Origin: Posidonia oceanica | Taxonomy: Eukaryota > Streptophyta > Magnoliopsida > Alismatales > Posidoniaceae | DNA: 64,000 nt | Reading direction: 5' to 3' | Assembly: GCA_037176725.1 (NCBI GenBank) | Contig: JAZBRS010000049.1 | Location: 35,208,001 to 35,272,000, forward strand | Shown: positions 23,045-34,337 of the stretch, piece after piece | Layout of the letters: each line of letters begins with the position of its first letter | Numbering within the stretch: position 1 is the stretch's first letter | The notes under the pieces: model-generated | What the model was told of the DNA's origin: nothing | Database searches by the model: none | The model's input: the letters and a program-made list of their open reading frames with translations, nothing else | Translations under genes and position numbers: made by a program

Positions 23045-23809
23045 GCCAGGATCTCGATCTATGACCTCATAAACAGCTCAAATCAACACTGGAAAGCTCT
23101 ACTAGAAATGCTAGAGAAGGCCCAAGTTGCCCCAAACATGCCAGCGAAGGAACTCCATATCATAGCTACAGCAGCCTTCGTAAAGCCAATCATTACCTTT
23201 GCTGATAGCGAGTTGGCACCATTAGAGAGGAGAAAAGCTCCATTGAATGTAACCATTTCTATAAACAATCACTTAATTTCTGAAGTACTCATAGATACTG
23301 GTGCATGAATGAACATTTGCTCGTTGAATACAATACGAGCCTTGGGCATGAATGAGACCTCCTTAACCCCAATTGATATGACGATTGCCGGGTATGATGA
23401 CAGCAAAAGAAAAGCGCACGGCAGGTGGACCACAAAGATAGGGATAGGACCAACTCAGGTTCTAACCCAACTAATCGTCATAGACAACAATGTCCCATAC
23501 CAGATCATCCTGGGGAGACAATGGCTAGACAGTTTAAAAGGAGTATCATCTCCTCGGCACCAATGCCTGAAATTCCCACACGATGGGAAAATCATCAAGA
23601 TAGCAGGAGACATACCAGGCCAAGAAGTAGAGACAAATGTGATATACCTGCCGCACCAGTTCAGTGTGCGAAAGAAGCTGACCCATGCCGAAAAAGGCAA
23701 GAATGTCGTATCTATGGTCGAGCTGAGGGACAAGTGGGCCAAGCCTAGGCTATTTCACAAGAAGAAGGAACCCTCCAAAAGCAAAAGACCATCCATGAAT
23801 GTGGGATGA
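23045..23809 (+). pseudogene. E: second retropepsin-like domain (canonical protease)
   Basis: It starts with a motif shared with C (ISIYDLINSS..H.KALLEML), then LNVTISINNHLISEVLIDTG with the catalytic Asp at 23294-23296. A TGA at 23306 sits where a Ser of DTGAS is expected. The domain continues with NICSLNTIRALG, then VPYQIILGRQWLDSLKG and SPRHQCLKFP. Its end matches the protease piece kept in D. A second stop at 23807 stands where D has a Trp. Confidence 0.85.
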
Positions 23810-24568
23810 GAGATCATGAGGAGAATTGGCTACAAGAAAGGCCAGGGCCTAGGCCCAGAAGGAAAGGGAATGAAGGAGCCGGTAAAGGCCTATGACAGAG
23901 AAGGAAGGGGAGGACTCGGTTTCGACCAGTTCCCCGACAGACGACCAATACAATGGAATCTACAAGGACATTTTACCAGCATAGGGATATTCGACCCGAA
24001 TTCATCCCCCCTGGGAAATATTATTTTAGCGCAATCAACCAAACACACTCTCCAAAGTGCAGAGGACACAGCCGACGTAAACATTTCCGGCTTATTCCAA
24101 ACACTTGAATTACCAGTAGAGCCTTACGAAGGTCAGACTGCAAGGGAGTTGACAGCAGAGCCTCACAAAGGCCAGACTGTAGCAGCAAAACCTCATGAAG
24201 GTCAGACTGCAGAAGAGTTGCCAGTAGAGCCTCACGAAGGTCAGACTGCAACATCGCCGCCACCACTGTTAGGCGCACCGGCCCCTGAACCTCCGGATCG
24301 GTCACCTCTTTCTTCTTCTCCCTCTTCTTTCGGCACCGCCACCTCCAAGCCTCCGCCTCCTCTAGCTCCGAACATCTCTTCCTCTTCGAAGCAAAGGCCA
24401 GGGCAAACTCTACGCAAGTCACAACGACTCGTAGACAGGGTCCACCGCCTCACGGTTGATCTCTCTGAGGGTCTGCAACCTCAGAGACCTGAAGTTGACC
24501 CCGATCCAGGGGCCGACCATGAGCTTCTCGAAGATGATGGGAACGTCAATCCTGACGAGCCCGCCTAG
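23810..24568 (+). pseudogene. E: G-patch domain and repetitive linker
   Basis: The product begins EIMRRIGYKKGQGLGPEGKG, then a spaced GRGGLGFDQ, a full G-patch consensus in which all glycines are kept. It lies directly after the protease. The following linker has a four-copy EGQT repeat and a Pro/Ser-rich part and ends at TAG 24566. G-patches bind nucleic acid or stimulate DEAH helicases; the role here is not known. Confidence 0.85.
24111..24250 (+). repeat. E linker: four copies of an EPHEGQTA repeat
   Basis: Units of 30 or 39 bp encode E-P-[HY]-[EK]-G-Q-T-[AV], each followed by a short variable part. All lengths are multiples of three, so the array stays in frame. Confidence 0.85.
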
Positions 24569-24700
24569 AGAGGCTCCTACCTCTACTGATGGAGGTAATT
24601 CTAGGGGCATCCCTCTAGATGCTGTAAATAAAACTTTGTTTAATCTGCATTGTTTTCATTTCCTAGGAATAAAGGTAATTTACTTTTTTTTTTTAATAAG
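24569..24700 (+). other. E: junction between protease and RT, possible intron
   Basis: The frame is full of stops here but resumes cleanly at 24701 (G-E-D-H-H). A donor-like GGAG|GTAATT lies at 24594/24595. An acceptor-like run of ten T ending in AATAAG lies at 24700. Ogre elements are known to carry a spliced intron between protease and RT, which fits. These exact sites do not keep the reading frame, so the call is tentative. Confidence 0.35.
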
Positions 24701-25449
24701 GGAGAGGATCACCATGTTAATTCTAGCAGCTCGCAGTCAACTTCGAGCACCACTTCCAAAACTGTACGCGTGTGTCAATACACGGAGGCACTGCCTTAGG
24801 AGCTGGCTACTGCTAACATGGTCTTTCTAGTAGAAGAATTTGATCGATTTAGGAAGTATGCAGGAATAGAGGCGTATGAGCTAGTTAGCTGCAGTGATGA
24901 GGAAGAAGATCAAGAGGCCGACTCAGACCTCCTTAAGCACCTCATGGACAAATATATTGAGCAAACCAAGGCAGCTGAAGAAGAGACCGTGGAGGTCAAC
25001 CTGGGAACCGTCGAAGAGACAAAACCAATACTCATAAGTGCAAGCCTGAGCCCAAAAGAGCGGGAGGAAATGGTCCAAATCTTGAAAGAATTTGTGGATG
25101 TACTGGCCTTCAAGTACGAGGATATGCCTAGACTACAATCAACCCTAGTGGAACACCTGCTTCCACTAAACTCTAGAACCAAGCCCGTCAAGCAGAAGCT
25201 AAGGCGACTAAGGCCGGAACTCGCCGTTAAAGTCAAAGAAGAAATTGACAAGCTCCACAAAGTAAAATTCATCAGAGTGGTTGTGTACCCCAGTTGGGTC
25301 TCAAATATAGTACCAGTGGCCAAAAAGGACGGGAAGGTTCGGGTTTGCATCGACTATCACAACCTCAACGCTGCCAGTCCTAAGGATGACTTCCCTTTGC
25401 CACATATTGACTTGCTAGTGGACAATACAGCAAAATTTGAGACGCTATC
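24701..25449 (+). pseudogene. E: N-terminal part of pol (RT start), cut by B
   Basis: It reads KTVRVCQYTEALP, a TAG, then ELATANMVFLVEEF, an acidic segment, VEVNLGTVEETK, and the RT start: KVKFIRVVVYPSW, VCIDYHNLN, FPLPHIDLLVDN. It ends at FETLS, directly before the expected FMDGFS. Palm and catalytic YVDD are missing because element B starts at 25450. Confidence 0.9.
25445..25449. other. Target-site copy at the E/B junction
   Basis: CTATC directly precedes the B LTR edge TGTAGTAATCC. If B inserted in the usual way, the same five bases should follow the far end of B, right of the window. Confidence 0.5.
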
Positions 25450-26139
25450 TGTAGTAATCCCAGTGTTCAGATCGTCCATGCACACTGCCAAAAGCTCGCG
25501 TGCACCGATCGGAATCAGGCTCACTATAAGCGGCTATGTCCGAGGAGGAAGGCTCAACTCGAAAACACTTGAAACAGAGGAGAAAAGATAAGAAAAGAAG
25601 AAGATAAGACAATTCAGAGTCGCCACCGTGTCTGTTATCGGGAGACAAGGAAAATCGGGGGAAATGCGTGGATTAACACGCAAAACCAAGCAAAGAGTGT
25701 AATGCAAAGCAATGCAAAGGGAAACAAATGCAAATGAATGCAAATGATATGACTCATGCCTAGGATAAGGGCAATATGGTCATTGCGGGCTAAAAGACTG
25801 GGCAAGGACTCCTGTTACGTGCAGGGAAGGTATTAGGCACCCCCGACACGCCTGAGAATCGGTCTTTCTAGGCTTACGCTTGCATACGCAGGGGAATGCA
25901 GGTTTGAATGCCTAAGTGCCAATGAATGCCTGAATGAATGCTCAAAGGTGTGCTCTAAGTGATGGGATGCAACGCAAGGAAGTAAACGTGCAGTCTAAGT
26001 ACTCTGCAACGCTGTCTATGTTCCGAACCGGTCGAAACCTGGCTCGCGAGAACTCCAGGCAGTAAGCATCACTGCCCTATATGCAAATGCAAGCGAAAAA
26101 GCAAAACGGCGGTAAAACCAAGCAGTGCGGGCGACATGC

Positions 26140-26690
26140 AAGAGAAAACAGCATAAAATACGCAAAGCGATGCGAGAAACAGAAGCAGCACGTGAAACGG
26201 TGCAAGAAAACAAGATCGGCACGCAAAACGGTGCAAAAAACAAAGTCAGTACGCAAAACAGTGCAGAAAACAAAGTGGGCATGCAAAACAGTGCAAGAAA
26301 ACAAAGCAGCACGCAAAACGGTGCGAGAAAACAAAGCCAGCACACAAAACGGTGCAAGAAACAGAAGCGGCACGTAAAATGGGGCAAAAAGGCAAAGCGG
26401 GCATGCAAAACGATGCCAAAGACAGAGCGGGCACGCAAAACGGTGTCAAAAGGAAAGCGGGTAGGCAAAACGGTACCAAAAGCAAAGTGGGCATGCAAAA
26501 CGGCACCAAAGACAGAGCAGGCACGCAAAACGGTGCCAAATATAGAGCGGACACGTAAAACGGTGTCAAAACAAAGTGGACAGGCAAAATGATGCCAAAG
26601 ACAGAGCGGGCACGCAAAACGATGCCAAGACAAAGCGAGCACGCAAAACGGTTAACAAAAGCAAAGCGGACATGCAAAACGATGCCAAAA
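26140..26690 (-). repeat. B LTR: CpG-rich tandem array, about 29-bp unit
   Basis: About 19 imperfect copies of a unit containing GCACGCAAAACGGTGC and AAAACAAAGC. It is the counterpart of 49955-50545 in C. Stop-free frames through it on both strands are a by-product of the repeat. Confidence 0.9.
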
Positions 26691-27394
26691 CAGGTGGAAT
26701 AAAACATCGAGAATGCCATGCAGATGCAGATGCAAGGAGGAAGAGCAGGAGAAGCAAAGGAGAGCAATCAGCGCAAGTTTGAGAACGAACGCTGTTTAAG
26801 GACCGCGCAATGTAGGTATGAATACCTACAAAGGGGAAAGGAAGCAAGTGGAGGGATTACCACTGTCCTGTGACTGTTTCTCACCAAAGTGTCCCACGAT
26901 ATGTCTCGCATGCTGCCAAAAGCTCGTGATGCGATCGGATCGTGGAAAAGGGGGAAGAAAGTCGCAATTAGTAGTGAATCCAGGGAAAACACAACACAAG
27001 ACACTGAGAGTACGCGAAAAGAGGAGACAGAGTTGATAGATGAGAAGAGGGAGTCCTAGTCTATATGCTCGAGGAAACAGAAAGTAAAAACCATACATGC
27101 AATGCAAATGGTGTGCAAATGAATGCTGTGCAGGGGTTCAGGAGGACTTACCTCGGAAATCTGAAGCCTAATCTGAGAAATGCTTGGTCCATGTGAAAGA
27201 GCGCTCCGCCGGGGTCGTCCAGGTAGCTTGTTTGAGAAGATCCAGCGGCTAGATCAGAAGATAAGCTGGCTTCAAGGTAGAAGGGCCAGAACAGGGGAGA
27301 AGAATGGATCTAGGTGTAAAGGAGGTCCTAGTGGTGTGCAAAACAGGTCCTCCCATATAAATGGGAGCTAAGTATGCTTAAGTGTGTGCAAAAA

Positions 27395-28330
27395 TGCCAA
27401 ATGCAAAGATGCATGGGTGCAAATGCATGCAGGAATGCAAGAAAGGAACTAAGAATGACTTTTCAAAAAACTTAGGAACCTATATGCAAGTTTTGAAAAA
27501 GTGGGACCTACATGCAAGGATTTTGAAAAATTAGGGGCTTATATGCAAGGTTTTTGAAAACAGGAGGGTCTGAGTGCAATTTTGCAAAATGCAGGGTTTA
27601 AAATGCAAGTTTATAAGGTAAACATGCATTTGAATAAGTTTTGAAATCATGTGGAGGATTAACATGCAATTTTGAAACATGCAGGGGTTGAAATGCAATT
27701 TTATAAGGAAAACTGGGATTTTAAATGGTCTGTGAATTAAACAGTGGATCTAAGTGTAATTTTTAAATATGTAGGGTCTAAAATGTAATTTTATAAGCAA
27801 AAATATGCATTTAAATGAGTTTTATAAACATGCAGAGGACCTATGTGTAATTTTAAAACATGTAGGGTCTAAAATGCAATTTTATAAGGAAAAATGTTAA
27901 AAACAGATGCTGTGCATGCAGATGAAGGACTTATGTGCGAAAATTAAAATGCATGGGGGAAATAATGCAATGCAGTAAGAAAAGATGAAAAATAAATGCA
28001 TTGATTAACAGATTAGAGGACTAAAACATAAATAAAGAAAAGTGTAGGATTAAAAATGCAATTTACTAAGGTAAAATTAGAATATTAAATGAGATTATTA
28101 ACTGAAGGACTGATATGTAAAAATGAAAAACTACAGGGCTTGAACTAAAATAAATTTAAAAGGAAAACACAGCAAACGGACTGGTAAGCAATTAGACAAG
28201 TTTTTAGATTTTTTATGCAATTTCATATGATTTAAATTCAAATTTAAATGAATCTTAAACGATGGTAGGACCAGAATGCAATAAAATAAAAACAGAAGGC
28301 GAAAATGCAATTTATGGCAAAATTAGCATA
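27395..28330 (-). repeat. B LTR: degenerate ATGCAATTTT-type repeats
   Basis: Loose repeats of a 60-90 bp module: a GGACCTATATGCAA-like word, then AAAAATGCAGGG, then ATGCAATTTTATAAG. The C LTR has the same block at 48785-49640. No gene. Confidence 0.7.
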
Positions 28331-28359
28331 GTTAACAGAAATAAGGGAACAGTGATGGA

Positions 28360-29870
28360 AGAAAACGAAGCCACTGTAGCACAGAGCTACAGTGGCCGGA
28401 GACGGAGGAGGAGGGGTGCTGGTGAGGCGCAGATGCGGCGGCAGTGTGCTCCGGAACTGCACGGAGGTTGGAGCGATATCAGCGGCTCGTGACGCGGCCT
28501 GGAGCAGACCGGAGAAGATGACGGAGGACTGCAGAAGGTTTCTGAAGCAGACTGGGTAATCAGGACACCAAGGATGGGATCTGAGAGCATGGCCGCGCTC
28601 CTGGAGGTCGTGCGGTCCTCGGACGAAGGTCGGCGAAGCTTTCTGCTAACCGGAGCGGCGAGGCGAGCTTTGAGCTCGCCGGAGAAGACGGGTCAACAGC
28701 AGTGCTGACCCGGCGAGAGAAGGAGTAGAACCCCTATCTGAGGGGTGGAAAAGCAAGAGGAGGGAGAAACTAGATTACCGAAGAAGAGGAGTACCTGTTT
28801 TGCCGTCCGGAGCGCTCCCCCGACGTGGGCTATTTCAGCAGATGCCGGCGAGGTCCGTCCGGTTGGTGCGGGCGTCGTCGGCGGCTCGCGGGGGTTGGGA
28901 TCCACTCCTGGAGGTCTTCCGGAGCTCACTGGATGCTCGGACGCACGTTCTGGTGCTGGCGGAGGAAATCAGCTTTATTGGGTGCACTGGAGATCGCCTG
29001 AGGTGGGGGGGAAGGCCTGTTGCTCCTCAAGCCGATTGGAAGCTGCTGGTGGGCTTCTGGTTGATGGGTGAAGGTCTCTGGAAGCTTGGATTGGTCTTTG
29101 GAGGTCAGGTTCGGGAGTTTGCTGATGGAGGGATTTTTGGTCAGAAGGTGGTGCAATTGTTTGCTGTGGAGGGTTGGCTGTGAGGGGAGCTGTTGGAGTG
29201 GAGCTCAGGTGGTCTGAGAAGGTGGGATTCAGGTGAGTCTGATGCTGGAGTTTGGGTAGATTTGGTGGGTTGTAGTGCCGGTAATTTTTGAGGAAGGGGT
29301 GTTGGGTTGCTGTTTTGGATTCAGGTGGATGGAGGGTGATTTCGGGGGTGGAAAGGCTGTGGAATGGAGGGGCTGTGATGTTGGACGGCAGGGTGGATTT
29401 GGGGGAGGAATTGGGAGTGGATTGGAGGACTGTGAAGGCTCTGGTTTCAATGGAAAGGAAGAGGAGGAGGAGCTGAATTCAGAGGAGGAAGAAGGAGGCT
29501 CTCACGCTCGCTCTAGGTGCTCTCTCTCAGGACGACAAAAGGTGCTGGAAGGAGGAGCTAAGGGCTGGTTTTAAACTGAGGCTCGAAGCAGCTGGCGCGC
29601 TGAGGGATTTCGAATTCCCACCAGTGTGATCACTGCAGCTGAGGGAGACGAGCGGCCGGCGAGGGAGACAGGCAGTTAATGCTGCCGAAAAAGGCGTTGA
29701 GAGACGAGAGAGGAGAAGCGAGCTGTTGCTGGATTGGACGGAGTGGGAAATTTGGATTCAAATGGAGAGGAGGGAATGCTGGTTCGCGGGAGGAGAAGGA
29801 GTCTGAAGAGGAAGAAGAAGGAGGAGGGAAGAGGAGGAAGCTGGCTGTGGGCTGGGCCTGCGCGGAGTAA
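28360..29870 (-). other. B LTR: GC-rich block
   Basis: About 1.5 kb of high-GC sequence with CCGGCGAG-type words inside an otherwise A/T-rich LTR. The counterpart in C is 47220-48760. Several open frames exist on both strands, but none is kept clearly between the two copies and no domain is recognised. It may be captured host sequence or a long transcribed leader part. Confidence 0.5.
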
Positions 29871-31532
29871 AAAAAAGAAAGAAAAAAAAAGAAAGAAGGA
29901 AGGAAGGAAGGGGAGAGCAGCTGATGGTGGAACAGGCCGGACTGGGCCCAAAGGAAAAAGAGAAAAATAGGCAAGAAAGGAAGGAGGAAGAAAGAAGAGG
30001 AAGGAAGAGAAGAAAAGAAAAAAAGAAAATTAGAATAAAATAAAATAAAAAGATGAAAAGGTTTGAAAATATTTTAAAGTAGCTGTTTTTTAGTTGAGGT
30101 TTATAATTAGGTTTTTTAATGCTTGTTTTTAAAGTAGTTAATTAGGATTAGAAGGAGTTTTAGTCTATGATTTAAGTTTTTAGGGTTTAGGTTTTCTTTA
30201 AGTTGTTTTTTAATTTTGTTTAAATGTTTGTTAAGTTTTTAATTTTGTTTTTTAATTATGTTTTTCTTGTTAAGTCTTTGGGATTTTTAATTATTATTTT
30301 TTGATGGATTGTTTTTAGATTACTTAGGGTGAGTTTGGCTTTTGATTTAGGATTTTCTTAAGTCTTCTTTGATTTGTTTTTAATTTTGTTTGTTAAGTCC
30401 TTTTAATATTTTTTAGTTAAGTTTTTCATGTTAAGTTTTTAATTAAGTGTTTTTAAATTTTTGATTGTTTCTTTTTCTTTTTAATTAGGTTTTTGAATTG
30501 TTCTTTTTAGATTTGTTAAGTTAGGTTTCTCTTTTTCTTAAGTAGTTGTCTTAGTGTTCTTAATTATTTTCTTTCTTTTTGGGATTTGTTTTTTGGATTA
30601 TTTTTAATAGAGTTTTTACTTTTGGTTTTTTTTTATTATATTTTGGTTTTTACTTGATTTTATAGCATTTTCTTTTTGTTTGTTTTACGTTTTTTAGATT
30701 GCATTCATGGTTTTTAGTTTTAGTTAGGTTTTTGTTTTTAATTGCTTGTTTAATGTTTTAATTATTTCTTTTTTTTTTTAGGGTTTTGATTTGTTTTTCT
30801 TTTGTTTTAAAGTTTTAGATGTTTTTAAGGGTTTTTTAGAGATTTAGTGGAAGAGAGGAAAAGAAAAGGAAAAGGAAGAAGAAAAGGGAGAAATGAGGGA
30901 GTAAAGAAGAAAGAGAGGAGTGGAAAGAAAATAATTTTTAGAAAATCAAGAAATAAGCTAGAAATAAAATAAAAATACAAATAAGATGCAGAAGAGATAG
31001 ACACAAGGTGGGTCCACAGCCAGGCAAGAAGAAGAGAGAGAAGGGAGTGACAAGAAGGAGGATAATTAAGAGAGAGAGAGGAGAGAGAAAAGAATAATCC
31101 AAGAGAGAGAAAAGGATAATTTAAAGAAATTAAGGGGTTAGAGGTTTAGAAAAGAGGTGAAATTTGGAGAGTGTGTGGCCTAGGGTCTCTAGTGTTGGAC
31201 CTAGGGCTTGGGTTTGGATTTGGGAAGGTTTTGGAAGGGTTTTGAGGTGTAGAAAAAGGGTAGTTTTACCTAGGTTTTCTAGGATTTTTGGGAGTGGTTT
31301 TGGTTTAAAAATTTTGAGGGTTTTTGGTGGATTTGCTAAGTTGGGGATGGTGAGTTTTCCTGTGGTTTTTGGGTAATTTTTGGGCTTGGAAAAGAGGTGT
31401 GATTCTAGGTTAAGTTTGGGTTTGTTTTGGAGAGAATGATGAAAAGGAATGTGTAGGTTTGGACCTAGATTTGGATCCAGAAGTCACCAGAGGATTTCAA
31501 TTGATTCAGCCTGTCAAAATGGGGTGTCAACA

Positions 31533-31548
31533 GATGCCCCTCCCTGAG
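31533..31548 (-). promoter_or_regulatory. B: polypurine tract
   Basis: On the minus strand CAGGGAGGGGCATC lies directly before the LTR start TGTTGACA. It is purine-rich and ends like the D tract (GGGCATC). It marks 25450-31532 as the 3' LTR. Confidence 0.75.
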
Positions 31549-32054
31549 CGAGGTCGAGCGAAGCGAGGCCGCTGCTCAGGGTTGACAAGACACCCCATCT
31601 GACCGACGGGAGCAGAAGATTGCTATTGGCGTGAATTACTTATTCGGCGGATGCACCGAAAGTCGTAGCTCGTTGCCGTAATGCAAAGTGCAGGTGCAGA
31701 TGGATGAGATGCAATGAATGCAATGCAAATGTTAGTGCAAAAGTTAGTACAGCTAAGAATGCTGATGCAGTACAAGATAATGATGATGTTGGACTAGTAT
31801 GCAGTGCTAGAAAAGAATGTGCAAAGATGATGCGAAAGAAGAATGCTAAAAGAGAAACGCGATGTGGCGCAAAGACCCGGCAGGCAGGCCAAACTTGCGC
31901 AACAAGGCGAGAAAGAAAAGTGCAGCTTGTCCCCGCCCGGGGAGCAAGCTAGCGAAAAGGAGCGCGAGGGGAGAGGGGCCGACTCTCCTATCGCAAGGGG
32001 ATGTGGGACTTTGCCTTCCTGGGACAAAGTCGCGCAAAGAGGGTGATAAGATGT
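31549..32054 (-). other. B: 3' region next to the purine tract
   Basis: About 500 bp without a supported gene. It begins with an inverted repeat CTGAGC...GCTCAG (31544-31580) and has ATGCAATG-type words at 31680-31850. Short frames here overlap on several strands and show no domain. Confidence 0.5.
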
Positions 32055-33160
32055 CGGACTTATCGGCCAGATAGTTTACGGTCCTATCAACCGGAAGCGA
32101 TAGTTTACAGACTTATTAATCGGAAGCGATAGTTTACGGACCTATCAACCGAAAGGTGCAGTTGTGAGTGATAGTTACTGGATATCAACCGTAAAACATG
32201 ATTGTATAGGATAGTTTACGGTCCTATCAACCGGAAGCGATAGTTTACGGGCCTATCAACCGGGAGCGATAGTTTACGGGCCTATCAACCAGAGGCGATA
32301 GTTTACGGTCCTATCAAGCGGAAGCACAATCCATGAGTGATAGTTACTAGTTATCAGCCGTATAACGCAAATGCCAGAGAATGATAGTTTACGGTCCTAT
32401 CAATCAGAAGCACAATCCATGAGTGATAGTTACTAGTTATCAGCCGTATAACGCAAATGCCAGAGAATGATAGTTTACAATCCTATCAACCGGAAGCGAT
32501 AGTTTACGGGCCTATCAACCGGGAGCGATAGTTTACAGGCCTATCAACCGGGAGCGATAGTTTACTGTCCTATCAACCGGAAAGGGCATTTGCGAGTGAT
32601 AGTTACTAGATATCAGCCGTATAACATGATTGGCGCAGCGATAGTTTACGGTCCTATCAACCGGAAGCGATAGTTTATGGGCCTATCAACCAAAAGCGAT
32701 AGTTTACGGTCCTATCAACCGGGAGCGATAGTTTATGGTCCTATCAACCGGAAAGCGCAATCATGAGGGATAGTTACTGGTTATCAGCCGTATAATGCAA
32801 TTGCAAGTGATAGTTTACGGTCCTATCAACCGGAAGCGATAGTTTACGGGCCTATCAACGGGAAGCGATAGTTTACGGGCCTATCAACAGGAAGCGATAG
32901 TTTACGGTCCTATCAACCGGAAATAGCAATTGCAAGGGATAGTAACTGGATATCAGCTGTATAACGTAATTGCAAGTGATAGTTTTGGATATCAGCCAAG
33001 GATGAGTTTTGGATCATCAGCCAGAGAATGATAGTTTACGGTCCTATCAACCGGAAGGTGCAATTACGATGGACAGTTACTAGATGTCAGCCGTATAACA
33101 CAACTGCGGGATAGTTTTGGATATCAGCCCAAGATGATAGTTTATGGTCCTATCAACCGG
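32055..33160 (-). repeat. B 3' region: tandem array of GATAGTTTACGGTCCTATC hairpin units
   Basis: More than 25 copies of a 28-30 bp unit. Each holds an inverted repeat GATAG...CTATC with a 9-base loop, followed by AACCGGAAGC. Variant units GATA...TATC (with CAGCCGTATAAC) interrupt the array at intervals and give it a higher-order pattern. Tat/Ogre elements are known to carry variable tandem repeats at this place. Confidence 0.95.
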
Positions 33161-33164
33161 AAAG

Positions 33165-33305
33165 AGTAGTGATTGATTGATTGATAAGAAAAAGAGTGAT
33201 TGATTGATTGAAAGAGATTGATAAGGAAATGAGTGATTGATTGATTGAAAGAGATTGATAAGAAAAAGAGTGATTGATTGATTGAAAGAGATTGATAAGA
33301 AAAAG
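33165..33305 (-). repeat. B 3' region: GATTGATTGA-type microsatellite block
   Basis: Four copies of a 37-43 bp module, GATTGATAAG..AAGAGTGATTGATTGA, with internal TTGA tetranucleotide repeats. It sits between the two hairpin arrays. Confidence 0.85.
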
Positions 33306-33785
33306 ATTGATAAGATATCGGACTTATCGGCCGGCAAAGGGAAAGGGATGATAAGATATCAGACTTATCGGCCGACAAATGAATAAAAGAATAGAATGAT
33401 AAGATATCGGACTTATCGGTCGGCAAAGAGGGGATGAAGGAATGATAAGATATCGGACTTATCGACCGGAAAAGGGAAAGAGATGATAAGATATCGGACT
33501 TATCGACCAGTAAATGAATGAAAGAATAGAATGATAAGATATCGGACTTATCGACCGGTAAAGCGAAAGGGATGATAAGATATCGGACTTATCAGCCGGC
33601 AAAGGAAAAGAGATGATAAGATATCGGACTTATCGGCCGACAAATGAATAAAGGAATAGAATGATAAGATATCGGACTTATCGGCCGGCAAAGAGAGGAT
33701 GAAGGGATGATAAGATATCAGACTTATCGACCGGCAAAGGGAAAGAGATGATAAGATATCGGACTTATCGGCCGGCAAAGGGAAT
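33306..33785 (-). repeat. B 3' region: tandem array of GATAAGATATCGGACTTATC units
   Basis: About eleven copies of a 40-50 bp unit with the inverted repeat GATAAG...CTTATC, then GGCCGGCAAAG and a variable purine-rich tail. A single related unit occurs at 32046-32070. Confidence 0.95.
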
Positions 33786-33849
33786 GAATTTCGCGAGAGC
33801 GAGTCATCCCATGACACCAGGAATATCATGAGGGAAAGAGAGGGAGAAT

Positions 33850-33885
33850 GATACCAAGGGGCGATCAAAAGATGCCCCTGGTATC
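33850..33885. repeat. B 3' region: long hairpin GATACCAAGGGGC / GCCCCTGGTATC
   Basis: Arms 33850-33862 and 33874-33885 pair along 12 bases with one bulged A and an 11-base loop. A third arm, GATACCAGGGG, follows at 33890. GACAGGTTGACGGACCTATC-type units continue at 33990-34070. Confidence 0.8.
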
Positions 33886-34337
33886 AGGATGATACCAGGG
33901 GTTGGCCAGCGCATCCTTGGCATCAAAAGCAGAGGGTGAAGACAAAACTGTCGTGTTTGCCAGACGAGTAGTTTGGGGTACCAGCCCGAAGATGACAGGT
34001 TGACGGACCTATCGCTGGGCAGTTGGGGGTGCCAGCCAAGGATGACAGGTTGACGGACCTATCGCCGGGCAGTTGGGGGTGCCAGCCCGCTGATGAAGAT
34101 CCGGATGACGGTGCTCGGACGGCATGGGTCAGCACTTGGGTTGATTGAGGAGGACTTTCCTGCGGTGTTCGGCAGCAAGTCTAGCCAGGGGCCCTGCAGA
34201 TATGATTGATATGATCATGCATGCACTTGTAGCAGATTTGAAATGCAAATAGGTGGCTCAGAACGCCTTTGTATTGATTGAACTTGATTACATGCCTGTG
34301 GCAGGCCAAAAGTTTACAGCATAAGATAAGCAGGCAA

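Larger units (their letters stand above)
17021..25449 (+). mobile_element. Element E: Tat-lineage LTR retrotransposon, interrupted in RT
   Basis: It contains a 5' LTR, primer site, leader, gag, two protease-like domains, G-patch, and pol up to RT, where element B cuts it. From 19952 to 25449 the recognisable protein stays in one frame, with stops but no clear frameshift. It inserted into the integrase of F; GCTGA at 17016-17020 would be the left target-duplication copy. The rest of pol and the 3' LTR should lie right of the window. Confidence 0.85.
25450..31532 (-). repeat. B: 3' LTR (6083 bp)
   Basis: On the plus strand it opens TGTAGTAATCCC and closes GGGGTGTCAACA; both ends match the C LTR in reverse complement. 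Its order in plus coordinates is: U5-like end, CpG-rich tandem array, GCAT-rich degenerate repeats, GC-rich block, T-rich stretch, GA-rich end. It is about 400 bp longer than the C LTR. I see no supported protein gene in it. Confidence 0.9.

Noticed and set aside
32055..33785. CRISPR-like look of regularly spaced palindromic repeats
   Set aside because: The spacers are themselves related, there are no cas genes, and the sequence is a plant retroelement 3' region with tandem repeats.
33080..33868. Minus-strand ORFs of ADKSDILS-type repeats
   Set aside because: Direct translation of the GATAAGATATCGGACTTATC tandem repeat; no independent coding sign.
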